This document shows, one piece after another, positions 30,485 to 42,263 of a DNA stretch of 64,000 bases (position 1 is its first letter; each line of letters opens with the position of its first letter). The stretch spans positions 7,793,142-7,857,141 of the forward strand of contig OY288262.1 of assembly GCA_958450325.1 (NCBI GenBank), given 5' to 3'. The notes beneath the pieces are model-generated. The model was not told the DNA's origin, searched no databases, and worked only from the letters and a program-made list of their open reading frames with translations. Made by a program: the position numbers and the translations under genes. This DNA comes from Agrostemma githago (lineage: Eukaryota; Streptophyta; Magnoliopsida; Caryophyllales; Caryophyllaceae).

Positions 30485-32600
30485 TAGGCAAACAGGCATG
30501 AAATTCATGATTCTAATACCTATGTTTGTTTATAACTGCATGCATAGTATAAGAAATGGTAATTTATGACATTTAAGTTATTCTGGATATTTCACATTGT
30601 TGAATTTTGTAGTGTATGTTTATTACCAAGTCTGGGTTAAAACAGAGCAAAAAGAAACAGTGTGATTCTTAAAATCCAAACTGATTATTACAAATTATAA
30701 TGTAGGCTGATGTAGTTGAGTAATCCATTTTTTTTAATGAAAAATCAATTTCTGTGTTACGTTTAAATAACTCCCATTTTTTGGTGAATTTTTTTTGCTC
30801 ACAAATGATGAATTACTAATTTCACCTAATGGATATTGCTTTGCTCTAACAGTAGGCTCATGTTTTAAGTTTTACACCTGAAGTTCTGTAAATCTTAGGC
30901 AGTGGAATCATGTTATAGTATAATAGAATCATTTATTGACTAAGTTTAAAGCATTAGTATTTTCTGGTCAGAATCACAGGGAAAATGAAGTAATTGTTGA
31001 TATACAAATAACGAAACAGTAGTCACTTTTAAAAATTATTTAAAACACTTAAACGATGGACATGTAAACTTGAAAACTTTAGATTTGCAGATTATCATTT
31101 AGAACAAAGCACTTAAGTTTATGAACTCAAAGCAATTAAGTGTATAAAATTTATAAGATCTTGCATCGTGTAGTTTATTTGTATAGTCTGGCTAAGTATT
31201 CTCCATACTAATTTTCTGATGCTTGCATTTTTCAATGAAAGGAAAAATGAATTGCCTGGCTAATATTTTTTCATACTAATGTGAGGAAAAATGTCTACTA
31301 TCACTTATAAATTTAACACTTAGGTTAAATAGAAGACTAAAAATTAGATCAATGTCTGTATAGGCAGATTCTTTGAAGATATAAAGAGTATACTCAGTGC
31401 TTTATTTTTAATGTGAATGTTAATTTTGTATATTATGTTAGAGAAGAGAACATAATTCCTGCAGCAATAATTCTCTTAAGTAACAATCACCGGCAATTCT
31501 AAGTCTCATGATTCTTGCACATACTATGTATCTAAGTAATTCTATTTAGGAAGATTTGAGAAATTAAACCTTCAGAAAATGTTAATTGTATTCCTATTTA
31601 GCCAAAAACAACAAAATCATAGTAACAATGAAGTAATTGTTGATATAAAAATAAACAAAACATTAATCACTTATAAAAAAATATTTAAAGCACTCAAATG
31701 ATAGACATGTACAGAATACAAAGACTCAGTTACCTTTTCCATGTTTTTGTGTCAAATACTTTAGATTTGCAGATTATCATTCTCATATACTCTAGATATT
31801 ACAGTATATTCCTCACAAAACAGTAGAGAAAAAATTACATGTTTATACAAACATAAGATGAAAATAATATGAAATAGAGCAACACATACGTTCTGTCCTG
31901 CAGCGATTTCTACCAACCCTTGTGCTTCTGCTGCTATTTCTTGCTGAACTTAGATTATTCATCAAAGATTTTCCAATAGCACGATATAAGAATGTATTCT
32001 TTGGTTAATTGAAGAAGCTTTTAGTATCAACTAATTGATATCTTGGTAGATTGAACACATTGATGAATGATTATGATGTTATTGACTTGAGCAATGATTT
32101 AATGAGGAATTTAAAAAGAGTGTTGCTAACTTACTCTTAACACAACATTTCAACTGCTGTTAGTGGGGAGATATTTTGATAAATTGAGTCAGTTAAACTC
32201 AAATCATTGAATCAGTTAAATAAAAGTAAACTTATTCTTTACTGGGATGTTTTACCATATTGTAAGTACCTGCTAGAACTTATACAAAACTCTATCTAGA
32301 ACTAATACTAATTATGTGTGATTATTTCTTAGTTATTGATTGTTGAGTCTGTTTTGTTTTCCATGTATATTACAATTGTATTCGTATTAGAGTTCTCTAT
32401 AAACAAAAATTGACACAGGACATTAAAAGAATTTTATCCATATATAGAAGATAGTAGGTCATATTCTACCTAATAAGATAAAGAAAACTTGCTGACACTG
32501 TCATTCTTACTTTAAATAAGATAAAGGAAACTTGCTGAAACTGTCATTCTTACTTTAAATAAGATATTAAATTTTATTTATGATTGACCTTTACGGTATA
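30478..32600. other. AT-rich spacer with internal duplications
   Basis: No coding potential. A segment at about 30985-31105 (GAAGTAATTGTTGATAT, then GGACATGTA, then CTTTAGATTTGCAGATTATCATT) recurs at about 31628-31783, a local duplication about 650 bp apart. Two ~48-bp tandem copies containing AAACTTGCTGA and TGTCATTCTTACTTTAAATA lie at 32470-32567. Confidence 0.6.
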
Positions 32601-32654
32601 AATAAACTAATGAAATACATCTAAATATCTGATTATCTAATCTTCACACAATCA

Positions 32655-32660
32655 TATAAA
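32655..32660 (+). promoter_or_regulatory. Possible TATA box of the first hairpin unit
   Basis: TCATATAAAGAC lies about 150 bp upstream of the hairpin and inside the homologous repeat unit. Unit C has lost this motif. Suggestive only. Confidence 0.3.
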
Positions 32661-32806
32661 GACATATTATCTTGACTGGATCGCAATAGTGGTCAAAGTA
32701 AATACATCAACAATAAGCAACAACCGTAAATCAACAGCGAGTCAAGAATACAGCCTACATATCCATAAAGATTCTGGATTGCATAAGCATGCTCTTAGAA
32801 TAAATA

Positions 32807-32917
32807 GACACAATATATTACCTCCCATTCGCTTCACCCCAACTATATGTTCTATATGCATGAATTGTATATGAGCAAATAGTTGGGGTAAGAGAATGGG
32901 AGGTGCAATAGCTTGTC
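32807..32917 (+). ncRNA. MIRNA-like hairpin, copy 1
   Basis: A ~111-nt foldback. CTCCCATTCGCTTCACCCCAA pairs with TTGGGGTAAGAGAATGGGAG with one mismatch and one bulge. The stem extends outwards through UAUU/AAUA and GACA/UGUC and inwards to a small AU-rich loop. Two paralogous units (copies 2 and 3) keep the stem through paired changes. The size and quality fit a plant pre-miRNA, but no known miRNA was recognised with confidence. It could be transcribed from either strand. Confidence 0.45.
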
Positions 32918-32949
32918 CACCTAATTGTAGTGATAACTCTATAACTTTT

Positions 32950-35418
32950 TGTGGACATGACGTAGGTCCACCCCGACGCGGCCACGCGCGGGTTTGAGGA
33001 GGCGAATGAATCTCCATATGAGATGGTCAAATTGAAATTTAAATCGAAGTTGGAGTCGCCACCGAACTTTGTGGGAGTTCGGGCCCGTTCGAACCCACTC
33101 TATGTCATAGTGGGCCGTGTACAAAATACGGTCCATTTCCGATGTCAGAGTTAACGGGTTCGTCCCTTTGCATTTGATACCGATACCGACTTGATCGGAT
33201 ACCGTGTATTGAATGACTCTCGTTGCCAATGGTTTCGGACATCCGGAAACCGAGGTTCTGAGTAAGGGGTGAGGGTACGTGTTGGGAAGTTCACAAAGAA
33301 CACCCAACCCCGCCCGCACATTAGCGGCCTCTAATAAGATATCGTTTGATTTTTGAATACGTGCGATAGTAATACGATGAATGATATGCAAACATTGTTT
33401 TTCCTAAACATGCGAGGAATTGAATGGGTTGTTAAGTCGGTTTAATGCATGAAAATTAACGTCAAAGTTGTTTTAGCATGCGAAATTCGTTTTAGTATAA
33501 TAAAACAAATGATAAAAAAAATATGAATTTGCTACAAAAGATGAACAAACGAGTTAGTATCGATTTGGGAATAATAAAAATAAATACGATAATATGCATG
33601 ACCCGTATTTATCGAAATCTGAAATATTGCTGAAAAGACGTTGTTTTGTAAAAAAAACGATGTTCGAAGAAAATAATAAAAACGAAAAAAATGTGTCGCG
33701 TTCCAGCAAACCGCGCGACTCGCCTGAGTCTGGCGCGACTCGCCCGAGCAGGCTGCTCGCCCGGGACGCGCGCGACTCGTTTCCCGGCCTGTTTTCGAAA
33801 TTGATTTTTTGAAAATTCGATGATTTTATTAAATCGCGTACGAATATTGCACAATTTGCACTCGATTTAATATTTTCGATATTCGTTATATTCGATATTC
33901 GATTATGTAATCGATATCAAATACTCGGAATAGTTTTAGAAAAGATGTAAATTTTGAGAAATCGTTTCGTAGAATAATAAAAAAATGAACGAAAAAGGCT
34001 AAAAAAAGAGCGCGGGTTTCAGACTCTCACGCGAGTCGCCTGGGAGGGGCGTGACTCGCGTGCGGGTCTGTTCTGGTTTGCTTGTTGTTCGAAAATTGCT
34101 AATAAATCGCGTACAAATACGAATTAATTTATACTCGATTTATATTTTCGATATTCGTCGTATCCGATATTCGATTATGAAATCGATATCGAATATTCGG
34201 AATGATTTTTAGAAAAAGTTTTGTAAAATCGTTTTGAAAAGAATTTGAACGAAAAAAGAAAAAAATGTTAATTCTCTCTGCGTTAAAATCGTTGTATTTT
34301 GTAAAAAGATGTAACGATTTTTTTTAGCATCGACGAGATTTAATTTAATTCTTGTAATACGACATTCGACTACAGAGTTGATATCGTATTTTAAGAACGT
34401 TTGTTATATGAAAATAGTTTTTAGTAATATCGATATTAGAAATAATAAACAACGAACGACCAAAAAATGACGATACTCGACCCGTAATAGAAAACGACGG
34501 ACGACGAGAGGGAGAAGAGAGAAAAAGAGAAGTCGGGTTTGGTTACACCCTCAACCTACATACTTTTGTTTACTCGGATCGGAGCTCGTCGGAATGTGGC
34601 TTGGGCACGGGAGCGTCGAGTTTGATGTTGGTGAGTTGTGGTGGTAGATTCGGACGTGAAGGGTGTCGGGTATAGGGGGCCGGTTCCTTCGGGTATTGGG
34701 TGCACTATCGGTTTCTCGATGCTATTGGTTTGATGAAAGCTGATGTGTAGGGTTTAAGATTATATGTGAATGCTTATCTGTGTGTTAAAGTGGGTTAGTT
34801 GTGTTGTGCAAGGGGCCTATTATAGGAATATTTCCGACCTTCGCTAGGAGAAGTGCTTAGGGTGAGAACTACCGCTTAGGATAGGAAACGTAAGAAGCTG
34901 AGAAGCACGAGAATTCCGTTTACTTGGCAAAGAAGAAAGGGAATCTCGGCTGGTTGGTGGAGCTCGGCCGAGTGTCCTACACTTGGTCGGGTGTTTGATT
35001 CGGTTTTTGGATAAAATTCCTACTTGAGATCGAATTCTATCCTCAAACGGATTTGTTTAATATTTTGTGTAGCTGATTTTTGTAGTATTGGAGCTCGAAT
35101 CAGCCACGTGAGTTGTCAACGGCTGACTCGCATGTCTCGAGAATATGTTTGACCGGGTTTTGACTCGGTCGCTAAAAGACGGTTTTACCCCTGGTGTCGG
35201 AATCGACCCAAATTAATCTTATTTGACTCGAAACAACCCACTGGGCCTGATTTTGAGATCGTTTTTGTGAGATATGTACTCTGTAAAAAGCCCAAGCCAA
35301 ATGCCAATGATTTTGAGCCCGTTTCCGAATATATTAAAGCACGTTTGCGTCCGATCATCATCGGGTGTTTGTCGGAAACTGCTATAGACACCTGGCGGTC
35401 AAAATGTGGGTGTCTACA
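32950..35418 (-). repeat. 3' LTR of Gypsy-2 (2469 bp)
   Basis: On the minus strand it runs from TGTAGACACCC (35418) to GTCCACA (32950). It is nearly identical to the 5' LTR; the main difference is about 20 extra bases in the GC-rich CGCGACTCGCC cluster near 33725. TA-rich CGATATTCG repeats fill 33860-34440. Confidence 0.93.
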
Positions 35419-35462
35419 GAGCCCCCACTCTGACTGAGGCTTGGACAGGGCGAAAGTCAGAG
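35419..35462 (-). other. Polypurine tract and stem-loop of Gypsy-2
   Basis: The polypurine tract is the complement of 35419-35432 (CAGAGTGGGGGCTC on the minus strand). CTCTGACT (35428-35435) and AGTCAGAG (35455-35462) form the same stem-loop as in Gypsy-1. Confidence 0.65.
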
Positions 35463-35954
35463 TAGCTACCAGGTCAATCAAAGATTAAAACCTGGCAGCT
35501 TCCAGTCGGGTCGTTTAAAGTCCATTAGACTCGCGTAAAAGGGCTCGCCAGCCATAAGTTGGAAATTACCTGAGTTGATGATGATAACTCCGTGGGGAAT
35601 TGGACTTGTCGTATAAGTCTTGGGTGTGCCCATACACGGGCTCATCCCGTTAAATGCCGCTGGGGAGTTGGTTGTATGGTTTTGGTTGAGTCGTCCTGTA
35701 CAATGATTTATGCAAAGTTTGCATGTAACACATTTTTAAGAGAAATGACTCGCGCTGGGGAATAAAATTTTGAAGAAGATTTTTTGAATTTTTGAATTTT
35801 TTGAATTTTTGAATTTGGAAAAATTAAAGTATTTTGACTCCTAAAAGAAATAGAAATGCTCAGGATGATTTAGCTAGATCCTAGGATAAGGCCTGTATGC
35901 TAAATCTTTTGGGATTAGGAATCCTTAGATGAGGAGGAGAATCCGATTTCATGC
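35463..35954. other. Upstream region of the Gypsy-2 antisense gene
   Basis: Holds TGAATTTTTTGAATTTT low-complexity runs (35775-35825), as Gypsy-1 does at the equivalent place, and a block shared with Gypsy-1. No coding signal. Confidence 0.5.
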
Positions 35955-35962
35955 TATAAATA
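35955..35962 (+). promoter_or_regulatory. TATA box of the Gypsy-2 antisense gene
   Basis: TATAAATA in GCTATAAATACC, 107 bp upstream of the ATG at 36069. A CT/A-rich leader follows. This is a canonical plant TATA setting and independent of the LTR promoter. Confidence 0.6.
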
Positions 35963-36068
35963 CCCTCTCCTTGCTCATAATTTATTCATAATTCCCACAA
36001 TCCTCTTCTTTCTTCAAAGAAAAAAAACAAGCCCTGAGAAGCTTATTTTCTCTTCTTAGAAATTCATT

Positions 36069-37823
36069 ATGGGTATCGACCGATTAGTTGGAATGCTGCA
36101 AGATTGGTCCCGACTTTTCAGAGACGCAGATAAATTTATCCTGAACCAGAATGGCGTCACCCAGTTATTCATGATCCGTCAAATGCAAGTGGACCGTCAC
36201 TTTTTGGATGCTTGCCTGTCCTACTGGGACGATACTTATCACGTTTTTAGCTTTCCTCGAGGCAAAATTTGTCCTATTCCTGAGAAAATTGCTGCTGTAG
36301 GAGGATGGAATCCCATGCTTCGCCCTGCCATCCCGTTCTCAGTTCATGACACGAGGAGAAAATTACGAGAATTTTTAGGGCTTTCTCACATGGAGGTATC
36401 TCGTATGACAGAAGACGATACCGTTTCCTTGATCGACCTGGCTGAAAAATTTATGAACCCAGATGACGTCCGGGTCAGGCCGGTATATAGCCGCAGGGCC
36501 TTTACTTTTTGCATGCTCCATGTTTACGCCTTCGAAGGTCATATGAATTTGTTATCTTGCATGGGCCATGTCCGACTTCTCACTGTGGCTGACCTGATGG
36601 AGACAGAGCACAGCCCAGCTTGGCTGATTACAAGGGAGATTATCCAGGGTTTGGATAATCGTAAAAGAGATCCGTCGGTCCGGCTGACTGGGAGTACCCG
36701 TCTTCTACAGGTAAACTGATTTTTCCTCGATTTTCGCAACTTTTGATTTTTTTCACAAGTTCCGATTTTTTTCTCGGTTTTCGATTTCCTCGCGGTTTTT
36801 CTCGATTTTCCCGTTTTTCTCGATTTTTGCGATTTTTTTGGCGATATTTTTTTTTTTGACTTTTCGCGATTTTGACTTTTCGCGACTTTGACTTTTCAGC
36901 TTTGGCTAATCGAGAGGCTATCGATCCTGGATCCTCCTCTTGACGTAAGCCGATATCGCCCGAATCAAGTGATGACGAGAAGACGGACTGTTGACTTTTC
37001 TCGTCTTACTACCCAAAAATTCTGGGACGAGCTGCTATCTTTTCATGGAGGCCCATTGATCCGTTGGACCGTACCTTGGTGGCCCATTTATGTCTGGACT
37101 GGTTTAGAATCGAGGGATAGGGCCCGATATCAATTAATCCTATCTTTTAGGGAGACAATCCATTTTTACCCCGATCGCATACTTAGGCAATATGGTCGGG
37201 CCCAGAGAATCCCGGAAATTGAGGCGGTTGTGAGTGAATCTACTCAGCTAACGGATGTGATGTGTGACACCTGGATGCAAAGGTGGTATACCCGGGCTAC
37301 TTGGCCCGTTTCCAAGACTCTTCACTCGATCTGGGTATCCGATTCTTATGTGAAGTGGACCAAGGCGGACTCTGCTAAAGCCCGTGCTGCTTTGAAGACC
37401 GACGAAGCCTTTGACTTGCTGCGTCGAGAACAAGCTAAAGATAATCGAGGCTTTTTTGATGACGGTGATACCCCGGCTACCATGGTTCGTCTGATGTCAG
37501 GCCAAAAAGGGAAGACTAGGACTCAGACTGAAGGGCCCAGTACTAAAGGTGCACGGGGGAAAGTGAGCCCCCAGACGGACTTGGAAAGGAGACTCGGCCC
37601 AGGACTGGCGGTTAAGGACCGACTTGGTCCACGCGACAGACTTCCCGAACACGTACGGGCTCGGCTTGGGCCAGTGACAATAGCAGAAGATCCATTGTCG
37701 AGGAAACGGGTTCGGGCTAAAGAGGTTCCCTTAGTGATCCGGGAACGTTCGCCCCCGCCTCGTCGACCTCGGGCTCCGCGTGACCCGAAAGATAAAGGGA
37801 AGCGGAAGATGTATGAGCAGTAA
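36069..37823 (+). CDS. Antisense gene of Gypsy-2: plant-mobile-domain-like protein, two exons
   Basis: Exon 1 is 36069-36710 (214 codons, CTACAG|GTAAAC) and exon 2 is 36900-37823 (CTTTTCAG|CTTTGG). Together they encode 521 residues with no stop, although every sense gene of the element is broken. FLDACLSYWDDTYHVFSFPRG (about 45-65) and FYPDRILRQYGRAQRIPE (about 303-320) resemble the plant mobile domain of MAIN/MAIL1 proteins. The tail (about 400-521) is strongly basic (RRPRAPRDPKDKGKRKM) and could be a nuclear signal. Antisense extra ORFs are known from Tat/Athila elements. Its role is unknown; domain assignment rests on recalled motifs. Transcription converges on pol. Confidence 0.7.
36711..36899 (+). 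other. Intron of the Gypsy-2 antisense gene
   Basis: 189 bp, GTAAAC...TTTTCAG, very T-rich with repeated TTTTCGCGA-like words. It sits at the same codon boundary as the Gypsy-1 intron, phase 0. Confidence 0.7.
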
Positions 37824-37945
37824 GTCTCCTAGATTTTATTATTTAAGTACTACTATTTTTTTTGTGTGATTTTTGTGTGATTTATTTTCGTTTTTGTTTC
37901 TGCGTGAGGCATTTTTGAAATAATAATAAAGACATATTATTGAAA

Positions 37946-38040
37946 ATCGTTCCTGTCTTTTCGTTATTGCAGTGGTTGTACCCTTTTGAGGGGTTGCCTA
38001 CGTATCCACGATTAGTGGAATCAAACCAACCGTAGTTCAG
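37946..38040. other. Conserved non-coding block, Gypsy-2 copy
   Basis: Counterpart of 15612-15704 in Gypsy-1, centred on GGGGTTGCCTACGTATCC. It follows the antisense gene's stop by about 125 bp and lies beyond the pol stop on the other strand. Confidence 0.55.
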
Positions 38041-38204
38041 ACATAGATTTTTTGCAATTTTCGAAATACATTAAGTTCGAGTTGTGCGACAGTAGGATAA
38101 GTAATCATAACTTATTGACTTGCTTTTTCTTTTTTTTGAAAATTTATAAAACGAAATTTTTTATAAACTCTTAGCAAATGACATTGAGATAAGGTTTAGG
38201 GGTA

Positions 38205-39167
38205 CTATCGTTTCAGCTGGTCTAAGTTGGTTGGGTTGACGAATTCGTTCCCGTCCAAGTCTGTCAGCATTACTGCTCCTCCTGATAAAACCTTCTTTAC
38301 TAGATACGGTCCGGCCCAGTTGGGTTTGAATTTTCCCCTTGGGTCAACTGGTAGCAAAGCCCTGGCATATTTTAGGACTACATCGCCCTCTTTGATATTT
38401 CTGGGCCTAACCCTTTTGTTGAAAGCCCATTGTATCCTTCTTTGGTATATCTGGATATTGCTAAGGGCTCGGGATCGTCGTTCGTCCAAAAGAATCAACG
38501 AATCGTATCGGGCTTGGACCCAATCTGTTTCAAGCACCTGACTTTCGAGTAGAATCCTCAGGGATGGTACCTAGAGCTCGACCGGCTGGACCGCCTCCAT
38601 CCCATATGTCAGATAGTATGGAGTTGCTCCGGTTGCGGTGCGGATTGATGTCCGGTACCCCCATAAGGCGAAAGGGATTTTTTCGGGCCAATCCCGGTAA
38701 TTATCAGCCATGTTTTTATGTATGGTGACAATTGTTTTATTTGCTGCCTCTAGCGCTCCATTGGTTTGGGGACGGTAAGGCGAAGATGTATGCCTTTGAA
38801 TCTTATATTTTGCAAGCAAAGTAGCGGTTTCGGCTTGAAAATGGGTATCGTGATCACTAATGAATTCATGCGGGATCCCGTATCGGCATATAATTTTATA
38901 TTGGATAAATTTTGCTACGTGCTTGGCGTTCAAGACACGATATAACTCGGCTTCGACCCATTTAGTAAAATAGTCAATAGCCACTGGAATGAAGCAGTGA
39001 CCTCCCGTCCTGGAAGGGTTCACCTTCCCGATTATATCAATTCCCCATGTCGAAAATGGCCATGGGGAAGTCATGGTATACGATAGGGATGACGGCATAT
39101 GCTGGACGTTGCCGAAAATCTGACAGTTATGACAGTGTTTGACATATAACTGGCAGTCGGTTTCCAT
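38205..39167 (-). pseudogene. Gypsy-2 integrase and pol C-terminus
   Basis: Two open stretches separated by a stop at about 38568-38570. The zinc motif is CQLYVKHCHNC. The catalytic triad is kept (GIDIIG, ISDHDTHF, QTNGALEAANK), unlike Gypsy-1. The C-terminal tail ends in KFKPNWAGPYLVKKV and DLDGNEFVNPTNLDQLK. The stop after EAVQPVEL is a nonsense change. Confidence 0.85.
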
Positions 39168-39173
39168 GCTATT

Positions 39174-40511
39174 CTAGTAGTACCTGAGTCTTGCGATTTT
39201 TCGAGCTAGCATATGGGCGTTCATATGCGGGCCGTTCTCGCTATCGTGTACCTCGGCCAAGACCTTTTCGGCCTGCGTTTTGTCGATGCATAGGAGTAAA
39301 GCCCCCTGCACCGTCTTTTTGTTCAACTGTCCATCGTCCGTGCGGATGAACTGGGTGGCCCACCTTCGCAGGGCTTTCTTGGCCCGGTTTTTAGATCCCG
39401 GAGGATATTCTCCCGACGTTAAGTAGTTTAGAACAGCCTGGTACCAAGGTTCCGGATCAGTTATTTCGATGTCTTGGATAGCGTTGATATATGCCGGCTC
39501 GGACCGTCTTTCGACGCAAATTGGTATACTGGTCAGGTGTTTCGGGATATTCAATAGAGATGCTAATTTGGATAGCGCATCTGCAAACCGGTTTTCTTCC
39601 CGAGGTAGATAAATGTACTCCACTTTTTGAAACTGCTTTTCGAGAACCCTTACTCGCGCTTGGTAAGCTACGAGATTTGCGTTCCGAGTTTTCCATTTCT
39701 GGAGTGCTTGATTGATGACTAATGATGAGTCACCGTGGACCCGAAGGTATGTTACTCCTAAATCCGCGGCGGCTTGCAATCCGTGAATGCATGCTTCATA
39801 CTCGGCTGCGTTGTTAGTTACGTCAAAATCCAATTTAATGGACAACGGGGTCTGTTCTCTTTGCGGTGAGATTAGCAAAATTCCGACACCAAATCCTCGA
39901 AAGTTGGATGCCCCGTCAAAGTATAGATCCCATGTCTCCGTGTCAGTATGGAATATATCTTCATCTGGGAAGGCCCAGGTATCGGTATGTCCCTCTTCAG
40001 ATACCGGACTATCGGCAAGGAACTCGCCTACTACCCGTCCTTTGTTGGCTTTCAATGGCACGAATTTGAGGTCGAACTCATCTAGCATTAAAGTCCATCT
40101 AGATATCCTGCCATTGAGGATGGGCTTCTCGAACAGATACTTGATTGGATCCATTCTAGATAGTACGTGTACTTCGTGGCTAAGCATATAATGTCGGAGC
40201 TTTTTAGTGGCCCAAACTAGAGCTAGACACGTCTTTTCGAGCATCGTATATTTGCACTCGTATTGTAGGAACTTTTTACTGATGTAGTAAATAGCCCGTT
40301 CTTCTGAGTCGACCGTCTGGGCCAACATAGCCCCCATGGCTGTCTCGGTCGTTGTCAAGTATAACGACAAAGGCAGACCGTGTTGAGGTAGCATTAATAC
40401 CGGTGGAGATGCTAGAATCTCTTTGATTTTATCGAAAGCTGCTTGACATTTGTCGTCCCACAGTACCCGTTCTCCTATCTTCAGCTTCTTGAAAATGGGC
40501 TCACATACCAT
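39174..40511 (-). pseudogene. Gypsy-2 RNase H and archaeal-type RNase H
   Basis: 445 open codons from VCEPIFKKLKIG to the start of the integrase zinc region. The RT-linked RNase H lacks its first acidic residue (LYLTTTETAMG). The second RNase H keeps YFDGAS, AAEYEA, HGDSSL and ADALSKLAS. This dual arrangement defines the Tat lineage. A stop near 39171 separates it from integrase. Confidence 0.88.
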
Positions 40512-40568
40512 CGTTAGCTTTGAAATGAACAGGCTGATATATTGGACTTTGCCGAGAAACCCCCTAAT

Positions 40569-42260
40569 CTACTTTTCGGTTTTAGGTGGGTTCATCTCGG
40601 TAATGGCCTTGATTTTGGCTGGGTCAACCTCAATGCCGCGTTGGCTGACGATACAGCCCAGTAACTTGCCCGATGTTACCCCAAAGCTACATTTTTGAGG
40701 AATTAGCCTCATGTTGTACTTGCGTAGTCGGGTGAAAAACTTTCTGAGGGCTGAAATATGCCCGCTTCGGTGTTTGGACTTAACGATCATGTCGTCCACA
40801 TAGACCTCCACTTCCTTGTGCATCATGTCATGCAACTAAGTGGTGGCGGTCCGTTGATAAGTGGCACCGGCGTTGATAAGCCCAAATGGCATAACGGTGT
40901 AGCAGTAAGTACCCCAAGGTGTAATAAAGGTGGTCTTACTCATGTCTTCTTCTGCCATTTTGATTTGATTGTATCCGGCATACCCGTCCATGAATGATAG
41001 AAGGGCATGATCGGCCGTGTTGTCCACCAGTATGTCGATGTGTGGCAACGGGAAATCGTCTTTCGGGCTGGCCTTGTTAAGGTCCCAGTAATCTACACAA
41101 ACTCGTACCTTTCCGTCTTTTTTGGGTACCGGTACGATATTTGCGACCCAGTCTGGATACTCAGACACTTGAATAAAGCCCGCTTTGAATTGCTTGTCGA
41201 CTTCTTCTTTGACTTTGAGAGACCATTCGGGCCTTATCCTTCGGAGTTTTTGCTTTACAGGCTTACACCCGTCCTTAATGGGTATACGGTGTTCGGCTAT
41301 CTCCCGGTCTATTCCCGGCATGTCCTTGTAGGACCATGCGAAGACATCTTTGAATTCATGGAGGAGATCCGTGAATTGTTGTTTCTCCTCGGGATCTAAG
41401 GATAAACCTAACTTAAGCATCTGAGGCTCTAAAGGGGTTCCTACATTAATGGAGTCATTTTCCTCAATAACCGGATCTCGGGATTCCCTTTGTTCGAGTT
41501 GCTCGACTAAATGCGGAGGTAGTGGTACCTGTTCGTCGGGTTTCTCAATGTCATTGCAAATAAAATTTTTGAAAATGTTTTGAAAATAAGACGAGTCGTA
41601 AGCAGAACGATTATCGTTATTATTGATAGAGAATTTTGAAAATTGCTCAAAGAGAGCAGCCATCTGATCGTTGGTCAGAGGCGGGATGGGGAGTGCTCTC
41701 GGGACAGACTCCGAGACTCCCATAGGTGTGACTAAAGGAAAAGGGGTTACAGACTCGACCCTAGTACTGGACCCTCTAGACTTAGACCCAGACTCCGACT
41801 CTGACTCTGACTCAGACTCGGATTCGAACTCGGCGCCTTGCATGTCCCCTTCGCCAGTAGTGAGCTTGTAGATTCGACCCTCGCTGTCGGTCCATTTGAT
41901 CGTCTTCCTCCAAGCTCTCTTTCCAGTGTTAGTACCGACTTCAGAGATCAGCCTGGTCGGATCGAACTTGCTGCTGTTGAGGATCAGATTTACTAATTCC
42001 TCTTTAGGAGTCGGGATGATCTTGCTTTCCCCGAACAAGAGCCCCAGCATGGGCTCGGCCGGGTTTGAATCCTCCTTTGATTCGGCCTGGACGAGAGCAA
42101 AGATATCATCCGGGATGAAGTTGCATTCTCGAGCCGATTTGGTCTCGGGATATGTGATGGTGGGCTGATAGAGGCCCACTTGAATAGCTCCGAATACGGG
42201 AGTGACAAACTTGGTTGCGTTTGTCCGGTCCATATCTCCCTGGGCCATCGTGTAGCCCAA
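40569..42260 (-). pseudogene. Gypsy-2 reverse transcriptase
   Basis: The frame covers the acidic ESESESESES linker, PVPKKDGKVRVCVDY, MPFGLINAGATYQR, a stop at about 40838, and the catalytic YVDDMIVKS beyond it. LIPQKCSFGV and RGIEVDPAKIKA, missing in Gypsy-1, are present. A second stop at about 40567 precedes RNase H. Confidence 0.88.
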
Positions 42261-42263
42261 CCC

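Noticed and set aside
30298..30569. ORFs rich in alternating Tyr-Ile
   Set aside because: Translation of the (TA)n microsatellite.
32807..32917. Direct assignment of the hairpin to miR482/miR2118
   Set aside because: Only about 11 bases around ACCTCCCATTC fit; the candidate lies on the 5' arm whichever strand is read, whereas the known miRNA is on the 3' arm.
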